7,997 nucleotides of DNA from Pseudonocardiales bacterium (GTDB lineage Bacteria; Actinomycetota; Actinomycetes; Mycobacteriales; Pseudonocardiaceae): positions 1 through 7,997 of the forward strand of contig JACDBJ010000337.1 in assembly GCA_013695005.1 (NCBI GenBank). The letters are read 5' to 3'. Made by a program: the position numbers and the translations under genes. The notes under the pieces were generated by a model. It had not been told where the DNA came from. It ran no database searches and saw nothing but the letters and a program-made list of their open reading frames with translations. This document shows, in pieces, positions 1 to 6,151 of the stretch (the stretch's first letter is position 1; each line of letters opens with the position of its first letter).

Positions 1-1337
1 GCCTCACCGGGTGGGGCCGCACCGCGCCGACCGTGGCCAGCGTCGTCGCGGCAAGCAGCGCCGTACAGCTCGCCGACGCCCTGCAGGCGGCCGGTCCACG
101 CGGCGTCATCCCCCGAGGTCTGGGCCGGTCCTACGGCGACGCCGCGCAGAACGCCGGCGGCACCGTGCTGGACATGACCACCCTGCGCCGGGTGCACTCC
201 GTGGACGCCGACACCGGGCTGGTGGACACCGACGCCGGGGTCAGCCTCGACGAGCTGATGCAGCGCACCCTGCCGTTCGGGCTGTGGATCCCGGTGCTCC
301 CAGGAACCCGCCAGGTGACCGTCGGCGGGGCCATCGCCGCCGACGTACACGGCAAGAACCACCACGTGCACGGCAGCTTCGGCAACCACGTGCGCTCGCT
401 GGAGCTGCTGCTGGCCGACGGGACCGTGCAGACGCTGACCCCAGACGGTGACACCGCCGCCGAGTTCTGGGCCACCGTGGGCGGCATGGGCCTCACCGGC
501 GTCATCCTGCGGGCGAGGATCCAGCTCGCGCCGGTCGAGACCGCCTACTTCAGCGTCGACACCGAGCGCACCGCCAACCTCGACGAGCTGATGATCAAGC
601 TCGCCGAGGGCGACGACCGCCACACCTACTCCGTGGCCTGGTTCGACTCCGTGTCCCGCGGAAATTCCCTCGGCCGGGCCGTGATCACCCGCGGCCGCTC
701 CGCGCGGGTGGACGAGCTGCCGCTGAAGCTGCGCCGGGCGCCGCTGGCCTCCGACGCGCCCCGGCTGGGCACCGCCCCGCCGGTGTTCCCCGGCGGGCTG
801 CTCAACCGCGTGAGCGTCGGCGCGTTCAACGAGCTCTGGTACCGCAAGGCCCCGCGCGAGCGCCGCGGCGAGATCCAGAACATCACCACGTTCTTCCACC
901 CGCTGGACGTCATCGGCGACTGGAACCGGATCTACGGCCCGCGCGGGTTCCTGCAGTACCAGTTCGTCGTGCCTGTCGGCGCCGAGGACGCCGTGCGCGT
1001 GGCCGTCGAGGCGATCAGCGCCAGCGGGCACGTGTCGTTCCTCAACGTCCTCAAGCGCTTCGGCGCCGCCAACCCCGGGCCGCTGTCGTTCCCGATGCCG
1101 GGCTGGACGTTGGCCGTCGACATGCCGGTCCGCGCCGGGCTGGCCGAGCTGTGCGACGAGCTGGACGAGCTGGTGCTCGCCGCCGGCGGCCGGATCTACC
1201 TGGCCAAAGACTCCCGGGTCGACGCCGCGACGCTGGCCCGGATGTACCCCCGACTCGACGAGTGGCGCAAGGTGCGCGACGCGCTCGACCCCGACGGGGT
1301 GTTCTCCTCCGACCTGCAGAGAAGGCTGAGCCTGTGA
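1..1337 (+). CDS. dprE1: Decaprenylphosphoryl-beta-D-ribose 2'-oxidase (DprE1), 5'-truncated by window edge
   Basis: FAD-dependent oxidase that oxidises decaprenylphosphoryl-ribose at C2' to the keto intermediate, the first half of the epimerisation giving DPA, the arabinose donor for arabinogalactan. The reading frame is open from base 3 (first residues LTGWGRTAPTVA). Compared with the 461-residue M. tuberculosis protein as I remember it, about 12 N-terminal residues lie outside the window; 444 are visible. An internal ATG or GTG start would cut into the conserved N-terminus, so I treat the gene as open at the left edge. Family signatures include RGLGRSYGD, LPGTRQVTVGGAIAADVHGKNHH (the FAD-linked His is codon 348-350), WATVGGMGLTG, FLQYQFVVP, and AKDSR with the catalytic Lys at 1206-1208. 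The residue aligned with M. tuberculosis Cys387 is Ala (GWTLAVD, codon 1113-1115). The stop overlaps the dprE2 start in GTGA, implying translational coupling. Identification is secure. Confidence 0.96.
   Translation, partial: LTGWGRTAPTVASVVAASSAVQLADALQAAGPRGVIPRGLGRSYGDAAQNAGGTVLDMTTLRRVHSVDADTGLVDTDAGVSLDELMQRTLPFGLWIPVLPGTRQVTVGGAIAADVHGKNHHVHGSFGNHVRSLELLLADGTVQTLTPDGDTAAEFWATVGGMGLTGVILRARIQLAPVETAYFSVDTERTANLDELMIKLAEGDDRHTYSVAWFDSVSRGNSLGRAVITRGRSARVDELPLKLRRAPLASDAPRLGTAPPVFPGGLLNRVSVGAFNELWYRKAPRERRGEIQNITTFFHPLDVIGDWNRIYGPRGFLQYQFVVPVGAEDAVRVAVEAISASGHVSFLNVLKRFGAANPGPLSFPMPGWTLAVDMPVRAGLAELCDELDELVLAAGGRIYLAKDSRVDAATLARMYPRLDEWRKVRDALDPDGVFSSDLQRRLSL
1321..1325 (+). promoter_or_regulatory. 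Ribosome binding site deciding the dprE2 start
   Basis: GAAGG lies 8 bases before the GTG at 1334, within the last codons of dprE1. It supports starting dprE2 at the overlap rather than at the longer in-frame ATG at 1151. Confidence 0.6.
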
Positions 1338-2089
1338 TTGACGCCGTCGGCAACCCGCAATCCGTCCTCGTGCTGGGCGGAACCTCCGAGATCGGCCTGG
1401 CCGTGGCCGAGGCGTTCGCCGGCGGCCGACCGCTACGGGTGGTGCTCGCCGCCCGCCCGTCGCCCCGCGTGGCTGCCGCGCTGGCCCGGCTGGAGGGGGC
1501 TGGCTGCACTGTCGAGACTCATGCCTTCGACGCCCGCGATCCGCGCAGCCATAACGAGACGGTGCGCAAGGCGTTCGCCGGCGGCGACATCGACGTGGCG
1601 GTGGTCGCGTTCGGGGTGCTCGGCGACCAGGAGAAGGCCTGGACCGACGCCGAGCTCGCGCTGGAGCTGGCAGAGGTGAACTTCGTCGCGTCGGTGACCG
1701 TGGGCGTCGCGCTGGCCGAGCAGTTCAAGCAGCAGGGCCACGGCGCGATCGTCGCGCTGTCCTCGGTCGCGGGCGAGCGGGCGCGGCGGTCGAACTTCGT
1801 CTACGGCTCCACCAAGGCCGGCATGGACGTCTTCTACACCGGGCTGGGTGAGGCACTGCGGCCGCACGGGGTGCGGGTCAGCGTGGTGCGGCCCGGGTTC
1901 GTGCGGACCCGGATGACCGAGGGGCTCAAGGCCGCCCCGCTGTCGGTGGACGCCGGCCAGGTCGCCACGGTGGTCGTGGACGCGGTGCGCAACAGGCGCG
2001 AGGTCGTATGGGCGCCGGGCCCGCTGCGGTGGGTGATGACCGTGCTGCGCCACCTCCCGCACGTGATTTTCCGGCGCCTACCGATCTGA
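1334..2089 (+). CDS. dprE2: Decaprenylphosphoryl-2-keto-ribose reductase (DprE2), short-chain dehydrogenase
   Basis: NAD(P)H-dependent reductase that converts the 2'-keto intermediate made by DprE1 into decaprenylphosphoryl-arabinose. The protein has 251 residues, against 254 in M. tuberculosis as I remember it. It starts at GTG 1334, inside the dprE1 stop (GTGA overlap), with GAAGG at 1321-1325 as ribosome binding site 8 bases upstream. The alternative start at 1151 would lie wholly inside dprE1 and is rejected. Classical SDR features are present: nucleotide-binding GGTSEIG at 15-21, VNF with Asn116, SS at 143-144, and the catalytic YGSTK with Tyr157 and Lys161. DprE2-specific sequence includes the N-terminal DAVGNPQ, AGERARRSNFVYGS, and the C-terminal VLRHLPHVIFRRLPI, whose basic and hydrophobic end suggests membrane association. 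Its last 12 bases overlap the end of the convergent methyltransferase gene. In mycobacteria aftA and emb genes follow; here they do not. Confidence 0.96.
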   Translation: MIDAVGNPQSVLVLGGTSEIGLAVAEAFAGGRPLRVVLAARPSPRVAAALARLEGAGCTVETHAFDARDPRSHNETVRKAFAGGDIDVAVVAFGVLGDQEKAWTDAELALELAEVNFVASVTVGVALAEQFKQQGHGAIVALSSVAGERARRSNFVYGSTKAGMDVFYTGLGEALRPHGVRVSVVRPGFVRTRMTEGLKAAPLSVDAGQVATVVVDAVRNRREVVWAPGPLRWVMTVLRHLPHVIFRRLPI

Positions 2090-2689
2090 GACCTGCAGCG
2101 GCTGCCGGCAGAGGTAGCCGAACGCGGGCGGCAGGTTCGCCCAGACAGTCTTGGTCCGCACCACCTCGTTGAAGTTGCTCTGCAGGCGCCGGCGAAACCG
2201 CTGCGCCGACGGCAGCGGCCGCGCCACCGAGTACGCAAATGTGGCGAACACGCCGACGGGTCCTAGCGCGTTGGCGATCTCGCGCAGCACGTTGCCCTGC
2301 GCCGTCGGTGTGAACAGCGCCCACGGCAGCCCGCTGACCACGGCGTCCACCCCGGTGATCGAACGCTGCTCCAGCAGCGCGCCGAGCTCGGCTGCGTCGC
2401 CGACCACCGCGTCGACCCCGGGGCAGCGCTGCCGCAGGTAGGCGACCATCGCGGGGTTGGCGTCAACGGCGATGTGGGTCGCCCCCGCCGGGAGCCGGCG
2501 CTCGATGGCGTTGGTGATCGCGCCGGTGCCAGAGCCAAGCTCGACCACCATCGGAGCGCCGGCGGACGGCACGACCGACGCGAGCAGCTCGGCGAGCCCG
2601 CGCGAACTCGGCGCGATCGCACCCATGCTCACGGGGTTGCGCACCCAGGCGGCCAGGAACGCCCGAAGCTCGCCAGAGGGGGCGGTCAC
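2078..2689 (-). CDS. Class I SAM-dependent methyltransferase, phospholipid N-methyltransferase (PmtA)-like
   Basis: The predicted protein has 203 residues and starts at GTG 2689 with a modest AGGGC purine run about 10 bases upstream. The frame is open much further upstream, but that part lies inside the neighbouring acyltransferase gene and looks like non-protein shadow sequence. SAM-binding motif I is VVELGSGTGAIT (48-59), an acidic residue ends motif II (IAVDANP, Asp76), VVGDA (95-99) is the next loop, and VVSGLPWALF (117-126) occupies the motif IV position. The N-terminal FLAAWVRNPVSMGAIAPSS and the SGLP motif resemble the small PmtA-type phospholipid N-methyltransferases (COG3963), which methylate phosphatidylethanolamine; related rRNA dimethylase-like proteins share the fold. 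There is no signal peptide or membrane segment, so a cytosolic or membrane-surface enzyme is likely. It is the last gene of the leftward set, 62 bp after the acyltransferase. The substrate is not proven; only the methyltransferase fold is firm. Confidence 0.85.
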   Translation of the reverse strand: MTAPSGELRAFLAAWVRNPVSMGAIAPSSRGLAELLASVVPSAGAPMVVELGSGTGAITNAIERRLPAGATHIAVDANPAMVAYLRQRCPGVDAVVGDAAELGALLEQRSITGVDAVVSGLPWALFTPTAQGNVLREIANALGPVGVFATFAYSVARPLPSAQRFRRRLQSNFNEVVRTKTVWANLPPAFGYLCRQPLQVSDR

Positions 2690-2714
2690 GGAAGCGCCCT
2701 GGTGAGCGGGCTGC

Positions 2715-2730
2715 CTCCGACGCGGCGGAG
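2715..2730. repeat. Short GC-rich inverted repeat between acyltransferase and methyltransferase genes
   Basis: CTCCG (2715-2719) and CGGAG (2726-2730) can pair around a 6-base loop in the 62-bp gap. No T-run follows on the - strand, so it is not a typical intrinsic terminator. It might be a weak mRNA hairpin between the two cistrons or chance in GC-rich DNA. Confidence 0.25.
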
Positions 2731-2739
2731 CACCCGGGC

Positions 2740-2745
2740 ATTGTA
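2740..2745 (-). promoter_or_regulatory. Possible -10 element for the methyltransferase gene
   Basis: On the - strand these bases read TACAAT, five of six matches to the TATAAT consensus and unusual in this GC-rich context. They lie about 50 bases before the methyltransferase start and just after the acyltransferase stop. No convincing -35 hexamer is present 17 to 18 bases upstream (GCAAAG or CGCAAA), so this is only a candidate for separate transcription of the last gene. Confidence 0.25.
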
Positions 2746-2751
2746 GGCCGA

Positions 2752-4080
2752 TCACGGGGTGGCTTTGCGAACGTCGAACCCCGGGAGGACGACCCGGTGG
2801 GCGCTGGGGTCCAGCGTGCGCAGCCGCCGGCGCGCCGGTTCCTCGACGTAGCGCCACAGCAGGTGCGCCGCCAGGACGGCCATCAGCGGCACGAGCGGGG
2901 ACGCGATGGTGGCTAGCGTGGTGTCGGCGGCCAGCACCCCGAAGCGGTGCATCGCCGTCCAGAACACCTCGAAGAGCGCGATGTGCACGATGTAGAGGCT
3001 GTAGGAGATCCGGCCGCCGTGCACCGCCCAGCGGGTGGACAGCAACCGGGCGGGGCCGCGGTCGGTGAGCGCCAGCGCGGCGATCAGCACCGGGAACACC
3101 ACGATCACCGCGCCGCCGCGCTGCTCGCCAGGAGCCACCTTCGCGCCGAGCCACAACCCGACCGGGATGGCGAGCACCGCCGCCCACGCCACCCACGTGG
3201 CCCACCGCCGCACCCGCTCGGTGCGCGGGAGCCGCCGCACCACCAGGTAGGCCAGCACGCCGCTGAAGAACCCACCCAGGACCCGCACGAGCCAGCTGAA
3301 GGAGAAGTACGGGGTGCCGGTGCGCAGCGACACCCAGGCCATCGGCAACAGGACGCCCACCGCGGCGACGGCCAGCACCCACCGCCTCAGCCGGGCGGCG
3401 CGCACGAACGCCCACGCAAACAGCGGGAACAGCAGGTAGACCAACCACTCCGCCGACAGCGACCACGCCGGACCCACCCAGGAGGCGCCGTCGTGGCTGG
3501 GCCGCGCCCACATCTGGACCATGAACATCTGCTCCAGCCAGCTGGCGATGCTGACCTCGGGCTGCACCGGCTGGAAGGCGACGTTGCTGTCGGTGCCGGC
3601 GAGCATCTTCGTCACCACGAAGGCGCCGAACAGGGTGGTGACCACCGCGTAGACCGGCCAGATCCGGCTCATCCGCGCCCAGAGGTAGCTGACCGTCGGG
3701 CGCATCCGCGGACGCGGCCCGAGCCGGTCCAGGTAGGTCAGCGCGATCACGAAGCCGCTCAGGATGAAGAACAGGTCCACCCCCAGCGCGCCCGTCCCGA
3801 TGAACGGGGCCAGCGGCTCGTACACCGCGGCGACGGCGGCTCCGGGGGTGAAGTGGAAATGGAACAGCACCACCCACAGCGCGGCGAACAACCGCAGCCC
3901 GGTACGCGCCCTGATCTCGCGGCGGGGGACCGGGACGTCGACGGAGCCGGCGGCTGGGGCTGTGGCGGAACTACGTTCTGTGGCCGCCTCGGGCCGGCGC
4001 AACGTCTTCTCCGCCCACACGGGGCGGCGGGGGTTCGGCGGGCCGCCGGGAACTGTTCGAGTGGGAACGTCGCAGGTCAC
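2752..4080 (-). CDS. Acyltransferase family 3 (OafA/YrhL-like) integral membrane protein
   Basis: This 442-residue multi-spanning membrane protein belongs to the acyltransferase-3 family, whose members O-acylate sugars, polysaccharides or lipids on or across the cytoplasmic membrane. The core begins near residue 55 and shows family hallmarks in order: RLFAALWVVLFHFHF with His74/His76 in the first membrane segment, GALGVDLFFILSGFVIALTY (97-116), YLWARMSRIWPVYAVV (132-147), PAWSLSAEWLVYLLFPLFAW (204-223), GRISYSLYIVHIALFEVF (356-373), and the ending WRYVEEPARRRL. Several other hydrophobic stretches give roughly ten membrane segments. There is no C-terminal SGNH domain. The first ~55 residues are Pro/Arg/Ala-rich and probably cytoplasmic. 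The start is GTG 4080, without a clear Shine-Dalgarno; GTG 4020 is an alternative that removes 20 residues. It lies 100 bp after glfT2 on the same strand, so acylation of arabinogalactan or its lipid intermediates is conceivable, but the sequence does not show the substrate. Confidence 0.9.
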   Translation of the reverse strand: MTCDVPTRTVPGGPPNPRRPVWAEKTLRRPEAATERSSATAPAAGSVDVPVPRREIRARTGLRLFAALWVVLFHFHFTPGAAVAAVYEPLAPFIGTGALGVDLFFILSGFVIALTYLDRLGPRPRMRPTVSYLWARMSRIWPVYAVVTTLFGAFVVTKMLAGTDSNVAFQPVQPEVSIASWLEQMFMVQMWARPSHDGASWVGPAWSLSAEWLVYLLFPLFAWAFVRAARLRRWVLAVAAVGVLLPMAWVSLRTGTPYFSFSWLVRVLGGFFSGVLAYLVVRRLPRTERVRRWATWVAWAAVLAIPVGLWLGAKVAPGEQRGGAVIVVFPVLIAALALTDRGPARLLSTRWAVHGGRISYSLYIVHIALFEVFWTAMHRFGVLAADTTLATIASPLVPLMAVLAAHLLWRYVEEPARRRLRTLDPSAHRVVLPGFDVRKATP

Positions 4081-4180
4081 AGCCCAGTAACGAGCTGTTC
4101 CGAGCGTCCGGTGTTGCCGCTATGGAGTGGTCGTTCGGGTACCGACAGTGACTGATCTGGGCTTGACGAGTGGTCCTCGA
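4081..4180 (-). other. Intergenic gap between glfT2 and the acyltransferase gene
   Basis: This 100-bp non-coding gap lies in an otherwise tightly packed - strand gene set. It holds two direct copies of GAGTGGTC (4125-4132 and 4168-4175, 43 bases apart). The right copy forms a weak hairpin with neighbouring bases on the - strand (CGAG-GACCA-CTCG) just after the glfT2 stop. I see no strong terminator and no clear promoter, though the gap is large enough for the acyltransferase to have its own. Confidence 0.35.
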
Positions 4181-6145
4181 CTACCGTCCGTCAGCCTCGA
4201 ACACGTTTGTCCAACCTTTGGCGCCGGTGAGTCGCGGCATGGCTTCGCGGTACTGCCGGCGCAGTCGGGGGAACTCCCGACCGAGCCGCGCGTGCAGGGC
4301 CACCGACTGGCGCAGCAGGTGCCAGAAAACCTGCGGATCGCGCTTGCGATAGACCACGCCACGCCCGTCGGCCGTACCGACGGTCACGCCGTCCAACTGC
4401 GACAGCAGGTACCAGCGCGCGTCCTGCGCGGCGACGTTGAGCTGCGGCCGCTGGTGGTGCTCGCGCTTGACCGGCACCACGTTGTGCACCAGGCCCCGCA
4501 GCAGCCGCAGTCCGTAGCGGATCGGGCCCTTCGGCTTACGCAGCATGCTGGCGGCCTGCGCCGGATGCATGGACGGCATCGGGAGGTCCTTGGCCGAGGG
4601 CAACACCACGCCGTCGGGGAACTTCGCGCGCTCCTGCCTGGCCTGCGCCAGCGCGACGGGCAGCGAGCCGAACAGCGCGTCGGGGCCCTTGAGGAAGTCA
4701 CGCAGCCCCATGAGCTGCAGCGCCACCGTCGAGTACTCCAGCGACATCAGGTGCGCCAGCGTGCCCTTCAGGTTTGACTTGATCATGGCCGTGGGCCGCT
4801 CGAAGTCGCCGTGCAGGGCGGCCACCACCAGCCTGTTGCGCAGGTGGAAGTAGGCCTGCCAGTCCTTGGCGTCGTCCTTGTTGGACCACGGCATGTGCCA
4901 CACGGCCGCGCCGGGCAGGCTCACCGTCGGGTGCCCCGCCTCCTGCGCGCGCAACGAGTACTCCGAGTCGTCCCACTTGATGAACAGCGGCAGCGGCAGC
5001 CCCATCTTCTCGGCCACCACCCGCGGGATCAGGCACATCCACCAGCCGTTGTACTCGACGTCGACGCGCCGGTGCAGCTTGCGGGAGGCCTTGCTGCGCA
5101 GCGGCTTGCGGGCGAAGTCGTGGTCGTAGCGGACGTTCGGCGCCGGCGCCCAGACGAACCGCGAGTGGTCCACGACCTCGCCCATAGCGCGCAGCTCGGA
5201 GCGGGCCTGCAGGTTGAGCATGTGGCCGCCGACGATCGCCGGGTGCTCGGCGAAGCGCGAGAACGCGATCAGTCGCAGCACCGAGTCGGGCTCGATGACG
5301 ATGTCGTCGTCCATCAGCAGGATCTGCTCGCAGTCCGTGCGGCTCATCGCCTCGTGCATCACCCTGGCGAACCCGCCGGAGCCGCCGAGGTTGGGCTGGT
5401 CGTGGGTGCGCAGCTTGTCGCCGAGCGCGGCCGCCGCGGCGGCGAACCCGTCGGCGTCGCGCACCTTTCGGTTGCCCTGGTCGGTGACGATCATCGCCTC
5501 GATCGCATCGGTGACCTCGGCGTCCTCACCGAGCGCGGTGAGTGCGGCGACGCAGTCGTCAGGTCGGTTGAACGTGCAGATGCCGATCGCGACGCTCGCC
5601 CGCCCCGGTGCCTCCGCCGGCGAGAACCAGCCTCCGTGCAGCAGCGTGACGTCGGCGTCCGCGGTGGTCAGGTCGAACCAGTACCAGCCGCCGTCCTCGA
5701 AATACTGCAGGTCCAGCGGGAACCGCGCGGTCTTCCCGTCGCCGGAGAGCACCTCGCCGCAGACGTGCACCTGGGCGCCGTCGGCCTTGGAGCGGTAGAC
5801 GTCGACGCGACACTCGCCGTCGACGGCCAGCCGCAGCTCGACCTGGCTCAGCGTCGTCCACCGGCGCCAGTAGCTGGCCGGGAAGGCGTTGAAGTACGTC
5901 GCGAAGGAGATCTCGGCCTGGGCCGGCATCCGCAGCGTGGTGCGCGTCGGGGCTCCGGCGCGGCGGGGGTTGTCGGCGTGCTCGTCGACGTAGAGCGCTC
6001 GGACCGTGAGCGGGTCACCGGGCCGCGGAAGGATCACCCGTTGCAGCCGGCTGCCGGAGTCCGCGCGCGGCTCGGCGGCCAGCTCGGCCTTCGCTGCTTG
6101 CGCGGAGGCCGCTACGGCCTGCTCGGTGGTAGCCAGGTCGGTCAT
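4181..6145 (-). CDS. glfT2: Galactofuranosyltransferase GlfT2 (galactan polymerase)
   Basis: This GT-A fold transferase uses UDP-galactofuranose to extend the lipid-linked galactan of arabinogalactan with alternating beta-1,5 and beta-1,6 links, at the cytoplasmic membrane face. The protein has 654 residues, against 637 in M. tuberculosis as I remember it. In order it shows an N-terminal beta-sandwich region (SFATYFNAFPASYWRRWTTL, 80-99), GICTFNRP (188-195), HDQPNLGGSGGFAR (248-261), the metal-binding DDD at 279-281, acceptor-site NGWW (366-369), IKWDDSEY with the catalytic Asp pair 392-393, WHMPW with His417, and a helical C-terminal half (FHLRNRLVVAA, QDARWYLL). All residues known as catalytic in the M. 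tuberculosis enzyme appear intact. The ATG at 6145 lies 6 bases after the glf stop, with AGAGGA (bases 6156-6161) as ribosome binding site about 10 bases away inside the end of glf. The two genes are almost certainly co-transcribed. The first ~30 residues are Ala/Glu-rich and longer than in mycobacteria. Confidence 0.96.
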   Translation of the reverse strand: MTDLATTEQAVAASAQAAKAELAAEPRADSGSRLQRVILPRPGDPLTVRALYVDEHADNPRRAGAPTRTTLRMPAQAEISFATYFNAFPASYWRRWTTLSQVELRLAVDGECRVDVYRSKADGAQVHVCGEVLSGDGKTARFPLDLQYFEDGGWYWFDLTTADADVTLLHGGWFSPAEAPGRASVAIGICTFNRPDDCVAALTALGEDAEVTDAIEAMIVTDQGNRKVRDADGFAAAAAALGDKLRTHDQPNLGGSGGFARVMHEAMSRTDCEQILLMDDDIVIEPDSVLRLIAFSRFAEHPAIVGGHMLNLQARSELRAMGEVVDHSRFVWAPAPNVRYDHDFARKPLRSKASRKLHRRVDVEYNGWWMCLIPRVVAEKMGLPLPLFIKWDDSEYSLRAQEAGHPTVSLPGAAVWHMPWSNKDDAKDWQAYFHLRNRLVVAALHGDFERPTAMIKSNLKGTLAHLMSLEYSTVALQLMGLRDFLKGPDALFGSLPVALAQARQERAKFPDGVVLPSAKDLPMPSMHPAQAASMLRKPKGPIRYGLRLLRGLVHNVVPVKREHHQRPQLNVAAQDARWYLLSQLDGVTVGTADGRGVVYRKRDPQVFWHLLRQSVALHARLGREFPRLRRQYREAMPRLTGAKGWTNVFEADGR

Positions 6146-6151
6146 CGGCGA

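Noticed and set aside
1151..1333. An upstream ATG start for dprE2 at 1151
   Set aside because: The added residues are an Arg-rich shadow of the dprE1 C-terminus; GTG 1334 matches the known DprE2 N-terminus and has a ribosome binding site.
2690..3877. A long N-terminal extension of the methyltransferase frame reaching 3877
   Set aside because: The extension lies entirely inside the acyltransferase gene in another frame, is Arg/Gly/Ala-rich, and conserved methyltransferase sequence begins only around GTG 2689.
2947..4155. A 402-codon open frame on the + strand opposite the acyltransferase
   Set aside because: Its product is low-complexity (His, Arg, Pro, Gln rich) with no domain, and it lies over a clear membrane acyltransferase.
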